This document shows, one piece after another, positions 38,901 through 47,592 of a stretch of 64,000 nucleotides of DNA. The notes beneath the pieces are model-generated. The model had not been told where the DNA came from. It worked only from the letters and a program-made list of their open reading frames with translations, and ran no database searches. Within the stretch, counting starts at the first letter, position 1. Each line of letters begins with the position of its first letter. The translations under genes and the position numbers were made by a program. Source of the stretch: Flavobacterium sp. (lineage in GTDB: Bacteria > Bacteroidota > Bacteroidia > Flavobacteriales > Flavobacteriaceae); assembly GCF_024642105.1 (NCBI RefSeq), contig NZ_JAHEBT010000003.1:44727-108726 (forward strand). The letters are read 5' to 3'.

Positions 38901-40418
38901 AAACTTTAATTGATACAGATTAGCATTGGCAATACCAATATGAAAATCAAATCGACTGTCTTTTTTTGTCCAATCAACCAAACCATCAAAACTCAAATTC
39001 AAATTAGGGTCGTTTATTGATACTTTCCCCTGGTAAATAGGCATTTTAAAATTTCCATTTACCTCTAAATTATGATAGGAATAGTTATTATAATCCATTT
39101 GAGAAATAGCACCCTTAATTTGTGTGTTCAAATATTTCTCGGTAAAACCTATCCCATCAATAGCTAAATTCAAACTAATTTTTCCCAAATCTTTTTCAGA
39201 CACAAAGGTTCCTAAGTCAAAATTATCCAAGACGACATTCCCAACATAAGATGCTTTATCAATAAAATCAATAGAATGCATCACAAAATTTGATTTTACA
39301 TTTCCTAAAGCAGTAGTCATTGTAAAGTTCGCATCAATATCTTTTGTGGTCAATTCTGTTTTACCAACTAAATTGAATTTGCCTAGTTTTTTCAAATTAG
39401 TAGGCAATGTCTTTCCTAATACATTGGGCAACAAAGTCACTAGATCTTCATAACTTGACGAAAGTGTGCTAAACTTTCCTTTCATGTAGAATTCCTGACC
39501 ATTTCTATGAAACAAGTTTTTAAATCGGATCGCTCCAATCATTTTACTCTTTTTAGAATCCACCAAATTCAATTGACTAACTTTTAAATTATTCAGTGTT
39601 CCTAATAAATTGGCTTTGGTATAAAAAAATTGGTTTTTGCCTAATTCTTTGTAAAAACAACGAATATCATTCGAGGCCAAAGTAGACGAGGCCAATTGAA
39701 CATCAAATTGTACTTTATTATTGAAATCCGCAAAATCTTCAATCTTATAATTCAGAGCGACATTTGCTTTTATCTCCGAGTTTTCTTTAGTTAATGCTTC
39801 TAACTTGGTTAATTTGATTTGCTTTTTGGTATAACTAAAAATTCCACTTAATTTTTTTACATATACCCCACGATGATCTAAAAATGACATTTTTAGAATA
39901 TTGGTATTCACATCGGGGCCGTACAATTTGAAATCGGACAGTTGAATATTTAGTTTGGTGAAATCGACATCCTTAGGTACTACTCTATTTTCATCCGTGA
40001 GAATGAAATGCCCTTTGGTGATTTGAGCGTCTTTGGCAGTCAATAAAAAATGTTTTTTAGACGGTTTCCCTTGTCCAAAGGCATTAATAAAAACATCGAT
40101 ATTGGTTAATTTTTCTTTTTTGTAGGTTTTTAGATTAAATAACACCTCGTCCAGATGTAAATCACTAAAAATTAAATCACCATCAAGCAATTTTTTCCCA
40201 TCTAAAATAGAAGTTTTGATTCGGCCCGTGTAAATTAAAGTATCTTGATGATGATCTCTAATCAATACATTTTTGAATTTCACTCCGCCAAAAGGAGAAA
40301 TAGCAACCTCATCTATCGTAATATCGGTTCCAAAGTCTTTATTAACCGTAGTCATAACGTACTTAGCAATACTCGTTTGCACCACAGGCAAGCTCAGCGC
40401 AATGCCCATAATCAGCAA
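35985..40418 (-). CDS. tamB: TamB-like translocation and assembly module protein
   Basis: A very long (about 1477-residue) protein built of repeating amphipathic beta strands, as in AsmA/TamB proteins that bridge inner and outer membranes and carry lipid or assist barrel insertion. The C-terminal DUF490 region is seen with GQGIGYTQGAGITYEVDFD and related strand motifs. The proposed TTG start at 40418 leaves only MLIMGIALSLPVVQT as a partial membrane anchor. In-frame codons continue upstream to a TAA (about 40485) and encode a good transmembrane helix (YSLIGFILFLLIMGIALSL) but include no ATG, GTG or TTG. See findings. Confidence 0.85.
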   Translation of the reverse strand: MLIMGIALSLPVVQTSIAKYVMTTVNKDFGTDITIDEVAISPFGGVKFKNVLIRDHHQDTLIYTGRIKTSILDGKKLLDGDLIFSDLHLDEVLFNLKTYKKEKLTNIDVFINAFGQGKPSKKHFLLTAKDAQITKGHFILTDENRVVPKDVDFTKLNIQLSDFKLYGPDVNTNILKMSFLDHRGVYVKKLSGIFSYTKKQIKLTKLEALTKENSEIKANVALNYKIEDFADFNNKVQFDVQLASSTLASNDIRCFYKELGKNQFFYTKANLLGTLNNLKVSQLNLVDSKKSKMIGAIRFKNLFHRNGQEFYMKGKFSTLSSSYEDLVTLLPNVLGKTLPTNLKKLGKFNLVGKTELTTKDIDANFTMTTALGNVKSNFVMHSIDFIDKASYVGNVVLDNFDLGTFVSEKDLGKISLNLAIDGIGFTEKYLNTQIKGAISQMDYNNYSYHNLEVNGNFKMPIYQGKVSINDPNLNLSFDGLVDWTKKDSRFDFHIGIANANLYQLKFANDATSLLKGDIVVQVAGNTIDNLQGDVFVNQTTYTNSKSTYFFTNFKVNSSFDENKIRTITVNSPDIVEGKIEGKYKFNQLRKLVENSLGSLYTNYKPNKVEKGQFLNFDFSINNKIVEVLFPEISIETNTVVKGKINSDKNEFKLNFNSPQIIAAKNTFDNVRINVDNKNPLYNAYIELDSIKSKYYKIRDFSLINVTMKDSLFFRTEFKGGAKGEDYFNLNLYHTINKDKKNVVGISKSEVKFKDYLWFLNENDTPDNRIVFDKGLREFAIEDIVLSHEHQRIELLGMIRGNSYKDLKLNFKDVNLNKITPEDELFVFDGNINGSVNFKQDKAVYRPTASLVIDHLNLNKTNLGTLELDIEGDESLSKFAINSAIIDNDFESFNASGNLIVQNNETLLDLRLKLDQFKLATLDPIGGEVLSNIRGMVSGNATVQGNINKPEINGRLYLDKAGMSVPYLGVDYFLMDKTIVDLTDEKFLFRNNLLTDSKFATKGVLNGTIEHNNFSDWKLDLGISSKRLLALDTKDTEDAAYFGTAFINGVATIKGPTNSLFINVDAKSEKGTSIKIPINNAESVSDNVFLHFITPREKFNLQKGIVEKVRDYNGLELEFDFNITPDAEVEVILDRNSGHGMKGKGNGSLLFKINTLGKFNMWGDFQAYEGTYNFRTTGINKRFSVKKGGSISWDGNPLKAQLNLEAVYKTTANPSLLIDNSSFNKKVPVEVVIGIKGDLMSPEPDFNIDFPTVTSVLKSEIQTKLYDKEVRQTQALYLLSTGSFLSAEGMSQSDLSGSLFETATGLLGNVIKSEDEKFNLGINVVGADRRLGKETDGRFEASISSKINERITFNGKLGVPFGGLNQTAFIGNVELLWRVNDDGTLNLRFFNKENDINYIGQGIGYTQGAGITYEVDFDTFKELVQKIFKKQRIIQTIPAEYLDQDSEMAPDFIRFSNSKKSNKEVPKKNQEAVIPEED

Positions 40419-40608
40419 AAAGAGGATGAATCCAATTAGCGAATACGATACTATTTTTTTGGCGTTTTTGATACGGCTTACAATTTAATTTTTTGAAATT
40501 CTAATTTGCCTTCCCAAAGAAGACGCTTTAAATAAAAATTCTTTAATTTTGGCTCCGCTGTTCAACAGATACAGAACGCCAAATATAATTTAAAATTCGC
40601 GCTTTTTT

Positions 40609-41631
40609 ATGCAAAATTCCGAGGTTTTTATTCTTGCCATCGAAAGTTCTTGCGACGATACTGCAGCAGCCGTTTTACATAACGATAAAGTACTGTCTAA
40701 TGTTGTTGCCAATCAATTGATTCACAATCAATATGGCGGTGTAGTTCCTGAACTAGCTTCAAGAGCTCACCAACAAAATATAGTTCCGGTGATTGATGCT
40801 GCGCTGCGAAAAGCAAATATACAAAAAGAACAGTTGTCTGCAATTGCTTTTACACAAGGCCCAGGTTTAATGGGATCTTTGTTAGTAGGCAGTTCTTTTG
40901 CTAAATCAATGGCATTGGCATTGCAAATTCCGTTAATCGCAGTCAATCACATGCACGCCCACATTTTAGCGCATTTTATTGACGAAGAAGGATTTGACAA
41001 ACCTGAATTTCCTTTTTTAGCGTTAACCATTAGCGGGGGGCATACGCAAATCGTTCGTGTTGATGGTTTTTTTGACATGACCATTATTGGCGAAACCACT
41101 GACGATGCTGTTGGCGAAGCTTTTGATAAAAGTGCCAAAATACTCGGGCTACCCTATCCTGGCGGACCTTTGGTAGACAAATATGCACAATTAGGAAACC
41201 CTAAAGCATTCCCTTTTACCAAACCTAAAGTACCCGGTTTGGATTTTAGTTTTTCGGGATTAAAAACCGCTATTTTGTATTTCATTCAAAAGAAAAAACT
41301 AGAAAATCCGAACTTCATTGATGAAAACATCAATGACATTTGCGCTTCCATTCAACACACCATTATTGAAATTTTAATGGACAAATTGAAATTAGCGGTC
41401 AACGAAACTGGAATTAAACAAATTGCCATTGGTGGCGGTGTTTCGGCCAATTCCGGAATACGCAACACCCTAAAAGAAACTGAAAAAAAATACGGATGGA
41501 AGACCTTTATTCCTAAATTTGAATACACCACCGATAATGCTGCAATGATTGGAATTGTAGGTTATCAAAAGTTTTTATCGGAACATTTCGAAACTTCATC
41601 GGTAGTTTCGAAAGCACGAATTCAATTCTAA
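40609..41631 (+). CDS. tsaD: tRNA N6-adenosine threonylcarbamoyltransferase
   Basis: Transfers threonylcarbamoyl to A37 of ANN-decoding tRNAs, with TsaB and TsaE. 340 residues with the ASKHA start ILAIESSCDDTAAAV, the metal-binding NHMHAHI, SGGHTQIV and GGVSANSGIR. Its promoter box TAATTTTG is at 40544-40551. First gene of a plus-strand run with rsmE 4 bases on. Confidence 0.98.
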   Translation: MQNSEVFILAIESSCDDTAAAVLHNDKVLSNVVANQLIHNQYGGVVPELASRAHQQNIVPVIDAALRKANIQKEQLSAIAFTQGPGLMGSLLVGSSFAKSMALALQIPLIAVNHMHAHILAHFIDEEGFDKPEFPFLALTISGGHTQIVRVDGFFDMTIIGETTDDAVGEAFDKSAKILGLPYPGGPLVDKYAQLGNPKAFPFTKPKVPGLDFSFSGLKTAILYFIQKKKLENPNFIDENINDICASIQHTIIEILMDKLKLAVNETGIKQIAIGGGVSANSGIRNTLKETEKKYGWKTFIPKFEYTTDNAAMIGIVGYQKFLSEHFETSSVVSKARIQF

Positions 41632-41635
41632 AATT

Positions 41636-42343
41636 ATGCAATTATTTTATAATGCTACTATAAACGAAGCCACTGAAACCTTTTCTTTCGACAGAGAAGA
41701 AAGCAAACACATCATTAAAGTATTACGTAAGAAAGACGGCGATATTTTATTTGTAACTAATGGTTTAGGATTTTTATTTAAAACCGAAATTGTATTAGCT
41801 TCCGATTCGAAATGTACGGTTCAAATGGTGTCCTTTGAAAAAGCAGCTGCTGCTCCATTTCAATTGCATTTAGTCGTAGCACCAACCAAAATGAATGACC
41901 GATACGAATGGTTTTTGGAAAAAGCAACCGAAATTGGTATTCAAGAAATCACTCCTATCATTTGTGATCGTTCCGAAAGAAAAGTAATCAACATCGAGCG
42001 TTTTGAGAAAATTATTCTTTCAGCAATGAAACAGTCTAACGAATTGTATTTACCTAAACTAAATCCTACTATTTCGTTTAAAGAATTCATGAAACACAAA
42101 AACAAAGGACTGCAACTGATTGCACATTGTGAAGAAACAGATAAAAAAACACTAAAATCTGTTTTACAATCGAACACAGATGTTACTGTATTAATTGGTC
42201 CTGAAGGTGATTTTTCCGAAAAAGAAATTGCATTGGCATTGGAGCAGAATTACATTCCTGTGTCTTTAGGTAACACAAGACTCCGCACTGAAACGGCCGC
42301 TGTAGTAGCCTGTCATAGTGTGGTGTTTTTTAATGAGAAATAA
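41636..42343 (+). CDS. rsmE: 16S rRNA (uracil-1498-N3)-methyltransferase
   Basis: SPOUT methyltransferase acting on 16S rRNA U1498. 235 residues: a PUA-like N terminus (FYNATINEATETFSFDREESKHIIKVLR) and the SAM knot motifs: KMNDRYEWFLEKATEIGI, VLIGPEGDFSEKEI and LGNTRLRTETAA. 4 bases after tsaD; an operon is likely. Confidence 0.96.
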   Translation: MQLFYNATINEATETFSFDREESKHIIKVLRKKDGDILFVTNGLGFLFKTEIVLASDSKCTVQMVSFEKAAAAPFQLHLVVAPTKMNDRYEWFLEKATEIGIQEITPIICDRSERKVINIERFEKIILSAMKQSNELYLPKLNPTISFKEFMKHKNKGLQLIAHCEETDKKTLKSVLQSNTDVTVLIGPEGDFSEKEIALALEQNYIPVSLGNTRLRTETAAVVACHSVVFFNEK

Positions 42344-42351
42344 AATAGACT

Positions 42352-42990
42352 ATGAGCAAAATCAATTTCTTATTGTTATTCCTGTCTTTTCAATGCTTCG
42401 CTCAGGAAATTGCCTTGGTAAAATACCACGGAGGAGGCGATTGGTATGCGAACCCTACTTCGTTACCCAATTTAATTCGTTTTTGTAATAGCACTATTCA
42501 GACGAAAATTAAATCAAAACCGGCTACAGTTGAACCAAGTAGCCCAGATATTTTTAGTTACCCTTATATCCACATGACGGGTCACGGAAATGTAGTTTTC
42601 AATCCCGAAGAAGAAACCAACCTGAGAAATTACTTGAACTCAGGAGGATTTCTACACATTGATGACAATTACGGAATGAACGAATACATTCGGAAAGCCA
42701 TAAAAAAACTATTTCCATCAAATGAATTAGTTGAAATTCCAGCCAATCACCCCATTTTTCAAAAACCGTTTTCTTTCCCAAATGGTTTGCCTAAAATTCA
42801 CGAACACGATAATAAGCGACCACAAGCCTTTGGAATTTTTATAAAAAACCGATTGGTGTTATTGTATACTTTTGAATGTGATTTAGGAGATGGTTGGGAA
42901 GATGCCGAAGTACACAACGATCCTATTGAAGTACGCCAAAAAGCACTAAAAATGGGTGCTAATATTATCAATTATATTTTCAATAATTAA
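42352..42990 (+). CDS. DUF4159-domain secreted protein
   Basis: 212 residues with a signal peptide (MSKINFLLLFLSFQCFA) and the DUF4159 pattern: KYHGGGDWYANPTSLPNLI, YIHMTGHGNVVF, YLNSGGFLHIDDNYGMN and LIYTFECDLGDGWED-like end. The Rossmann-like fold resembles a GATase-type domain, but a catalytic function is unestablished. It overlaps the SpoU gene by 1 base (TAATG), so it is embedded in the translation operon. Confidence 0.9.
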   Translation: MSKINFLLLFLSFQCFAQEIALVKYHGGGDWYANPTSLPNLIRFCNSTIQTKIKSKPATVEPSSPDIFSYPYIHMTGHGNVVFNPEEETNLRNYLNSGGFLHIDDNYGMNEYIRKAIKKLFPSNELVEIPANHPIFQKPFSFPNGLPKIHEHDNKRPQAFGIFIKNRLVLLYTFECDLGDGWEDAEVHNDPIEVRQKALKMGANIINYIFNN

Positions 42991-43499
42991 TGCAACTTAC
43001 TCACGAAAATACTTCTTTCGAAAAGAAAAACTTCCCTATTACCTTAGTTTGTGACCATATTTATTTTCAACAAAATATAGGATCGCTATTTCGAATTGGA
43101 GAAGCTTTTGGTATCGAGAAAATTATTTTCATTGGGAAAGACATTCCTTTGACTCCCAGAAAAATAAACAAAACTTCTCGAAGTACTCATTTACAAGTAC
43201 CTCATACCATTATTGAAGAAACGGAAAGCGCGATTGATTATTTATTGAAAAACAAGTACGAAATTATTGCTTTAGAAATAGCCGAAACGAGTTCGCCTAT
43301 TAACGAAGTAATTGTGAACAAAAACCAAAAAATTGCCTTGCTAATTGGAAGTGAAATAGCCGGTATTAACGAATCACTATTATCCATTGCAAACCAAATT
43401 ACTCATATCACTATGTATGGAAATAACAGCAGTATGAATGTAGTTCAAGCTACAAGTATTGCCTTGTATGAAATTACAAATAAATTGAATAAGGAATAA
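42990..43499 (+). CDS. SpoU/TrmH-family RNA methyltransferase
   Basis: 169 residues with the trefoil-knot elements VCDHIYFQQNIGSLFRIGEA (motif 1 with the essential Asn/Arg), ALLIGSEIAGI (motif 2) and ITMYGNNSSMNVVQATSIALYE (motif 3, SxN and the Glu). This length matches TrmL/TrmH-like short members acting on tRNA 2'-O positions, but the target nucleotide cannot be assigned. Confidence 0.9.
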   Translation: MQLTHENTSFEKKNFPITLVCDHIYFQQNIGSLFRIGEAFGIEKIIFIGKDIPLTPRKINKTSRSTHLQVPHTIIEETESAIDYLLKNKYEIIALEIAETSSPINEVIVNKNQKIALLIGSEIAGINESLLSIANQITHITMYGNNSSMNVVQATSIALYEITNKLNKE

Positions 43500-43576
43500 T
43501 TTAGTAGCGTTTTAGAACCGTATCAATTGCTTCTTTTGAATCTTTTTCTATCTTTATAACATAAATCCCTTTTGAA

Positions 43577-44668
43577 ATGATTTCATCTAAAACTATTGCT
43601 AACGGAATTTTAAGATCCATTGGAACTTTGGTTGTTATAGCCATTTCTCTTTATTTCTTATATCAAATACAATCCGTACTCATTTATCTTATAGTATCTT
43701 TAATTCTTACCTTAATTGGGAAACCCATCATGAGTTTTTTAAAAACTCGTTTGCGATTCCCCAATATTGTAGCTACCATAAGCACATTAGTTTTATTCTT
43801 TCTCCTTATCATCGGATTCATTTCACTTTTTATCCCTTTGATATTATCTCAAAGTGAAAACTTGTCTCTACTCAATACCGCTCAAATAGAACAAAATATC
43901 AACGAGTTAATCAATCAAATTGCGGTTTTCCTCGATAATCACAATTTAGATTCTACCAAAATTTTAAAAGAAGCCAATATCATTTCTAAAATTAATTTCC
44001 ATTTTATTCCAGAATTATTGAATACTGTGATTGATACTATTAGTAGCTTTGGTGTGGGACTGGCTTCGGTATTTTTTATTACTTTTTTCTTTTTAAAAGA
44101 CAAAGTTCACTTTATCGAAACACTAAAAAAATTAATTCCAGACAGCCACGAAGAACCTATAATTAATTCCCTTGATAAAATCAATCATTTATTATCTCGT
44201 TACTTTATTGGGTTATTATTGCAACTCAGTATTGTTTTTGTTTTGTACCTGATTGTCTTATCCATTTTCGGAATTTCTGATGCTGTTATCATCGCTTTTT
44301 TATGTGCGGTTTTAAATATCATCCCGTACATAGGTCCTTTAATCGCATCCATTTTAGCTGCTGTCCTAACTATGATAAGTCATTTAGGTAATGATTTTCA
44401 AACAGACACTTTGCCTACTACAATTTATATTCTAATTGGATTTTGGATTGTACAACTCATTGACAATAATTTATCACAACCTTTTATTTTTTCTAAAAGT
44501 GTAAGTTCTCATCCATTAGAAATATTCTTAGTAATTTTAATCGCAGGTTTCCTCTCTGGAATATTAGGAATGGTAATAGCCGTGCCTTTGTACACTATTT
44601 TAAAAGTAATTGGGAAAGAATTTTTTCCAAAAAATGTGGTGATTCAATTATTAACTAAAAACATCTAA
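43577..44668 (+). CDS. AI-2E-family (PerM/YdiK-like) membrane permease
   Basis: 363 residues with about eight membrane segments in the family's arrangement: two to three helices, a long soluble loop (about 90-150), then helices containing GIWMDALILAFLCAVLNIIPYIGP-like sequence (FLCAVLNIIPYIGPLIA) and DNNLSQPFI, then LAGFLSGILGMVIAVPLYT. Transport role of this class is largely unsettled (autoinducer or Na+/H+). It is followed after two bases by the methyltransferase gene. Confidence 0.88.
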   Translation: MISSKTIANGILRSIGTLVVIAISLYFLYQIQSVLIYLIVSLILTLIGKPIMSFLKTRLRFPNIVATISTLVLFFLLIIGFISLFIPLILSQSENLSLLNTAQIEQNINELINQIAVFLDNHNLDSTKILKEANIISKINFHFIPELLNTVIDTISSFGVGLASVFFITFFFLKDKVHFIETLKKLIPDSHEEPIINSLDKINHLLSRYFIGLLLQLSIVFVLYLIVLSIFGISDAVIIAFLCAVLNIIPYIGPLIASILAAVLTMISHLGNDFQTDTLPTTIYILIGFWIVQLIDNNLSQPFIFSKSVSSHPLEIFLVILIAGFLSGILGMVIAVPLYTILKVIGKEFFPKNVVIQLLTKNI

Positions 44669-44670
44669 TC

Positions 44671-45852
44671 TTGGATTTACCTATTTTAAATCCTAGAATA
44701 CAGGAATTTATTCAAGAACAAATTGGCGTTTCCATTTCAAAATTAGCGCTTCAAAAAAATCCTTTTCCAGAAGTGGCATGGATAACTATTTTAAACCAAA
44801 TTGAAGCCAAGGCAAAAGCAAAAGATAAATTACCTACTTGGTTCAAGACCGCTACTATTATTTACCCTTCTAAGATTTCTGTGGAGCAAACTTCGTCAGA
44901 AAAAACGGCCGAATACAAATCGAATCTTATCGAGGGAGATAGCCTTATTGATTTGACAGGTGGTTTTGGCGTGGATGATTTTTACTTTGCTAAAAAATTT
45001 AAAAATGTCACGCATTGCGAAATCAATTCGGATTTATCAGAAATTGTCAAACATAATTTCAACCAATTAGGGGTTGCCAATATTGACTGCATTGTTGGAG
45101 ATAGCTTAGCTACTTTAGAATCAACTTTCATAAAATGGGATTGGATGTACATTGATCCTTCTCGACGTAATGATGCCAAAGGCAAAGTTTTTATGCTAAA
45201 AGATTGCTTGCCTAATGTACCTGAGAATTTAGATTTCTATTTTGAAAAATCAGATGCTATTTTAATTAAAACAGCGCCGTTGTTGGATATTGCCGCTGGA
45301 CTATCCGAACTACAAAATGTGAAAACAATCCATATTGTAGCTTTGGAAAACGAAGTAAAAGAATTGCTTTGGGAATTGCACAAAAACTATTCGGGTGCAA
45401 TTACCATCAAAACGGCTAATCTTACTAAAGAAACTATTGCTACTTTTGAATTCCAACTCAACGAAGAAGACACCGAAGCCAATTATTCACTACCGCAACG
45501 CTATTTATACGAACCCAATAGCGCCATTATGAAATCAGGCGGTTTTAATGAAGTTAGCACTGCTTACCAATTGAACAAACTGCACAGACATTCTCATTTG
45601 TACACCTCCAATGAATTAAATGATTTTCCTGGACGCGTTTTTGAAATTCAAGAAAGCATTCCTTATGCCAAAAAAGAACTCAAAACTCATTTAGAAAATT
45701 CCAAATGCAACATTACTACTCGGAACTTTCCTGAAACAGTAGATAGTATTCGGAAAAAATGGAAGATTAAAGAGGGAGGTAATTCGTATTGTTTTTTCAC
45801 AACCGATATGAATAATGATAAAATAGTTTTAATTTGCGCCAAAATAAAATAA
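44671..45852 (+). CDS. THUMP-like class I SAM methyltransferase (PG_1098 type)
   Basis: 393 residues. The N-terminal region is followed by a Rossmann SAM-binding core: LIDLTGGFGVDDFYFAK (motif I), HCEINSDLS, VGDSL and YIDPSRRNDAKGK (the DPxR active-site loop), then a C-terminal THUMP-like domain. I associate this with the Bacteroidota PG_1098 family, proposed RNA methyltransferases. The start codon is TTG at 44671 immediately after the permease stop, with no ATG in reach. Likely target is rRNA or tRNA, by context. Confidence 0.85.
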   Translation: MDLPILNPRIQEFIQEQIGVSISKLALQKNPFPEVAWITILNQIEAKAKAKDKLPTWFKTATIIYPSKISVEQTSSEKTAEYKSNLIEGDSLIDLTGGFGVDDFYFAKKFKNVTHCEINSDLSEIVKHNFNQLGVANIDCIVGDSLATLESTFIKWDWMYIDPSRRNDAKGKVFMLKDCLPNVPENLDFYFEKSDAILIKTAPLLDIAAGLSELQNVKTIHIVALENEVKELLWELHKNYSGAITIKTANLTKETIATFEFQLNEEDTEANYSLPQRYLYEPNSAIMKSGGFNEVSTAYQLNKLHRHSHLYTSNELNDFPGRVFEIQESIPYAKKELKTHLENSKCNITTRNFPETVDSIRKKWKIKEGGNSYCFFTTDMNNDKIVLICAKIK

Positions 45853-45854
45853 TC

Positions 45855-46421
45855 ATGAAACACGTACTTGCTATCGCTATATTCTTATTCAGTTTGCAAT
45901 CATTCGCACAAAAACCGTGCGAATACACTACTGATGTAACTGATTCTATTGGCACCTATAAATCTACCAAAGAATATATGATTGCCGAGAAAAACTTTGC
46001 AGGTACGTCAAGTTATATCTTCTTTTCTTTGGCTGTAGCCGATGGAATGCCTTTGTTGAACGTTCAATTGATTCAAAAAAGCAAAGGATTTATAAAAGCC
46101 AATTGTTTCGATAAAAATTCGAAATTATTTTTACAATTAAACAATGGAAAAGTAGTAACTCTAATTCACACTGATCAAGAAAACTGCGGAACCATGCTAC
46201 GTGATGACAAAGGATTTGATAATCGTCTCACGCCTGGAACTTTTATGTTTATGAAAGATAGTTTTGAGGAATTAAAAAAATCACCGGTATCGATGATGCG
46301 TATTAAATACCTAACTGATACGGAAGATTATGTACTCAAAAAACAATTCACATCCGAGTTGAATAATGAAGTGTACGAGCCTGAAACTTACTTCATACAA
46401 AACATTGACTGTGCGAAATAA
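45855..46421 (+). CDS. Secreted protein of unknown function
   Basis: 188 residues with a signal peptide (MKHVLAIAIFLFSLQSFA) starting at 45855; a longer frame begins at 45834 inside the previous gene. The mature domain shows TTDVTDSIGTYKSTKEYMI and QENCGTMLRDDKGF, with no domain I can name. Its start is two bases past the methyltransferase stop, so it ends the tsaD-led plus-strand run. A long inverted-repeat element lies 93 bases downstream. Confidence 0.8.
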   Translation: MKHVLAIAIFLFSLQSFAQKPCEYTTDVTDSIGTYKSTKEYMIAEKNFAGTSSYIFFSLAVADGMPLLNVQLIQKSKGFIKANCFDKNSKLFLQLNNGKVVTLIHTDQENCGTMLRDDKGFDNRLTPGTFMFMKDSFEELKKSPVSMMRIKYLTDTEDYVLKKQFTSELNNEVYEPETYFIQNIDCAK

Positions 46422-46513
46422 AATTAATATAATTATTTCTAATTAAATCTACCACAGATTCGCTGATTTTTTACCACATCCCGAAACGTCTGGACGGGAC
46501 ATAGAACTAATAG

Positions 46514-46700
46514 TAACCCATTGGGTGAAATTGTTTTTTAGATTGTAAATTTTCGTCAGTTCGAGTGATTTTCGCCAGAAAATCGTATCGAGAACAAGAA
46601 AATTTATCATCAAAAACGGTTCTCGATACATTTTTTGCTTCATTTCATTACTCAAAAAACACTCGAACTGACGTTTTTGATAATTACACTCAACGGGTTA
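46514..46700. repeat. MITE-like nested inverted repeat
   Basis: Outer arms TAACCCATTGGGTGAAATT (46514-46532) and, reverse-complemented, 46682-46700 match at 16 of 19. Within lie a perfect 14-base pair (46554-46567 with 46660-46673, CGTCAGTTCGAGTG) and a perfect 11-base pair (46585-46595 with 46619-46629, GTATCGAGAAC). No open frame of consequence is inside. Flanks 46422-46513 and 46701-46830 are AT-rich and hold only remnants such as CTATGTTTCTATGTGGTTAA. Confidence 0.75.
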
Positions 46701-46830
46701 ATCGTATTAAGCAGTACTATTTTTTTACATAGCTATGTGAATAGTAAAACGTCTATCCCCATCTTTGTAAAACCATCAAGTCTATGTTTCTATGTGGTTA
46801 AAACAAAGTTCAATGATTCAATACCGAAAA

Positions 46831-47460
46831 TCACTCGCATTCCCATTTGGTATTAGAAACTTTATCTTTTGAAGCATTGAGCAAATTATAATGCCACCAT
46901 TCCGAATCAAAAGAGACAAAGCCGTTTTCTTGCATGATTTGTTTCAGGAATACCCTATTTTGCTTCACCTCATTAGAGAGATTTTGGTAATTATGACCCG
47001 CTTCGGGGCCAAAGAAATCAAATGAAGTTCCCATATCCAATGCCACACCTTTGCTATCTACTAAAGTAATATCAACCGCTCCTCCTCTATTATGTATGGA
47101 ACCTTTAGCTGGGTCGGCTACATATTCCGGATTAGAAACAATTTGCCACATTCTTTTTTGAATATCCAAAGGACGGTAACAATCAAATAGTTGGATTCGG
47201 TAGCCTTTTCGAATAAATTCCTTATTGGCTTTTACCAAAGCTTTTACGGTTTTTAAACGCAAAAAACATTCGGCACAATCATAAACTTTGGCTTTCAAAA
47301 AATTGTCCGTAGTAGCATATTTCATGTCATACACAAAATCAGCGTTATAGTCTTTTAAATTGACAAAAGTAGTGTCCGAAACCACTGCTACCCGCTGCGC
47401 TTTTAGCAAAGTAGTCGTTGTAAAGAAAACCAGTAGTAAAAAAGATAATCGCAATCGCAT
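46831..47460 (-). CDS. D-Ala-D-Ala dipeptidase, VanX/DdpX family
   Basis: Peptidase of the M15D family, 209 residues with a signal peptide cut after LLKAQ. Zinc and catalytic residues are intact: SIHNRGGAVDITL (H123, D130), the SEWWHY end (E187, H190) and DCYRP (R96). It cleaves D-Ala-D-Ala, likely for murein salvage; with no vanH/vanA beside it, resistance is not indicated. Faces the MITE at its 3' side. Confidence 0.92.
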   Translation of the reverse strand: MRLRLSFLLLVFFTTTTLLKAQRVAVVSDTTFVNLKDYNADFVYDMKYATTDNFLKAKVYDCAECFLRLKTVKALVKANKEFIRKGYRIQLFDCYRPLDIQKRMWQIVSNPEYVADPAKGSIHNRGGAVDITLVDSKGVALDMGTSFDFFGPEAGHNYQNLSNEVKQNRVFLKQIMQENGFVSFDSEWWHYNLLNASKDKVSNTKWECE

Positions 47461-47592
47461 CGCTTTATTTTCTATAATTATCTGTTAAAAGTATTTCTTT
47501 TTTTTGACTCTTTAGTGCCAGTTCTATTAAATTTGAATTCGTTACATGGTAACCCAATAGAAAATCATATTTTTGACTAAAATTATACTTTT

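Noticed and set aside
46449..46856. Two frames of 68 and 73 residues across the inverted repeat
   Set aside because: They cover the MITE-like arms and read as palindrome artefact; no family or signal.
46831..47460. Vancomycin resistance cluster
   Set aside because: A VanX-like dipeptidase is present, but no VanH or VanA ligase gene is near.
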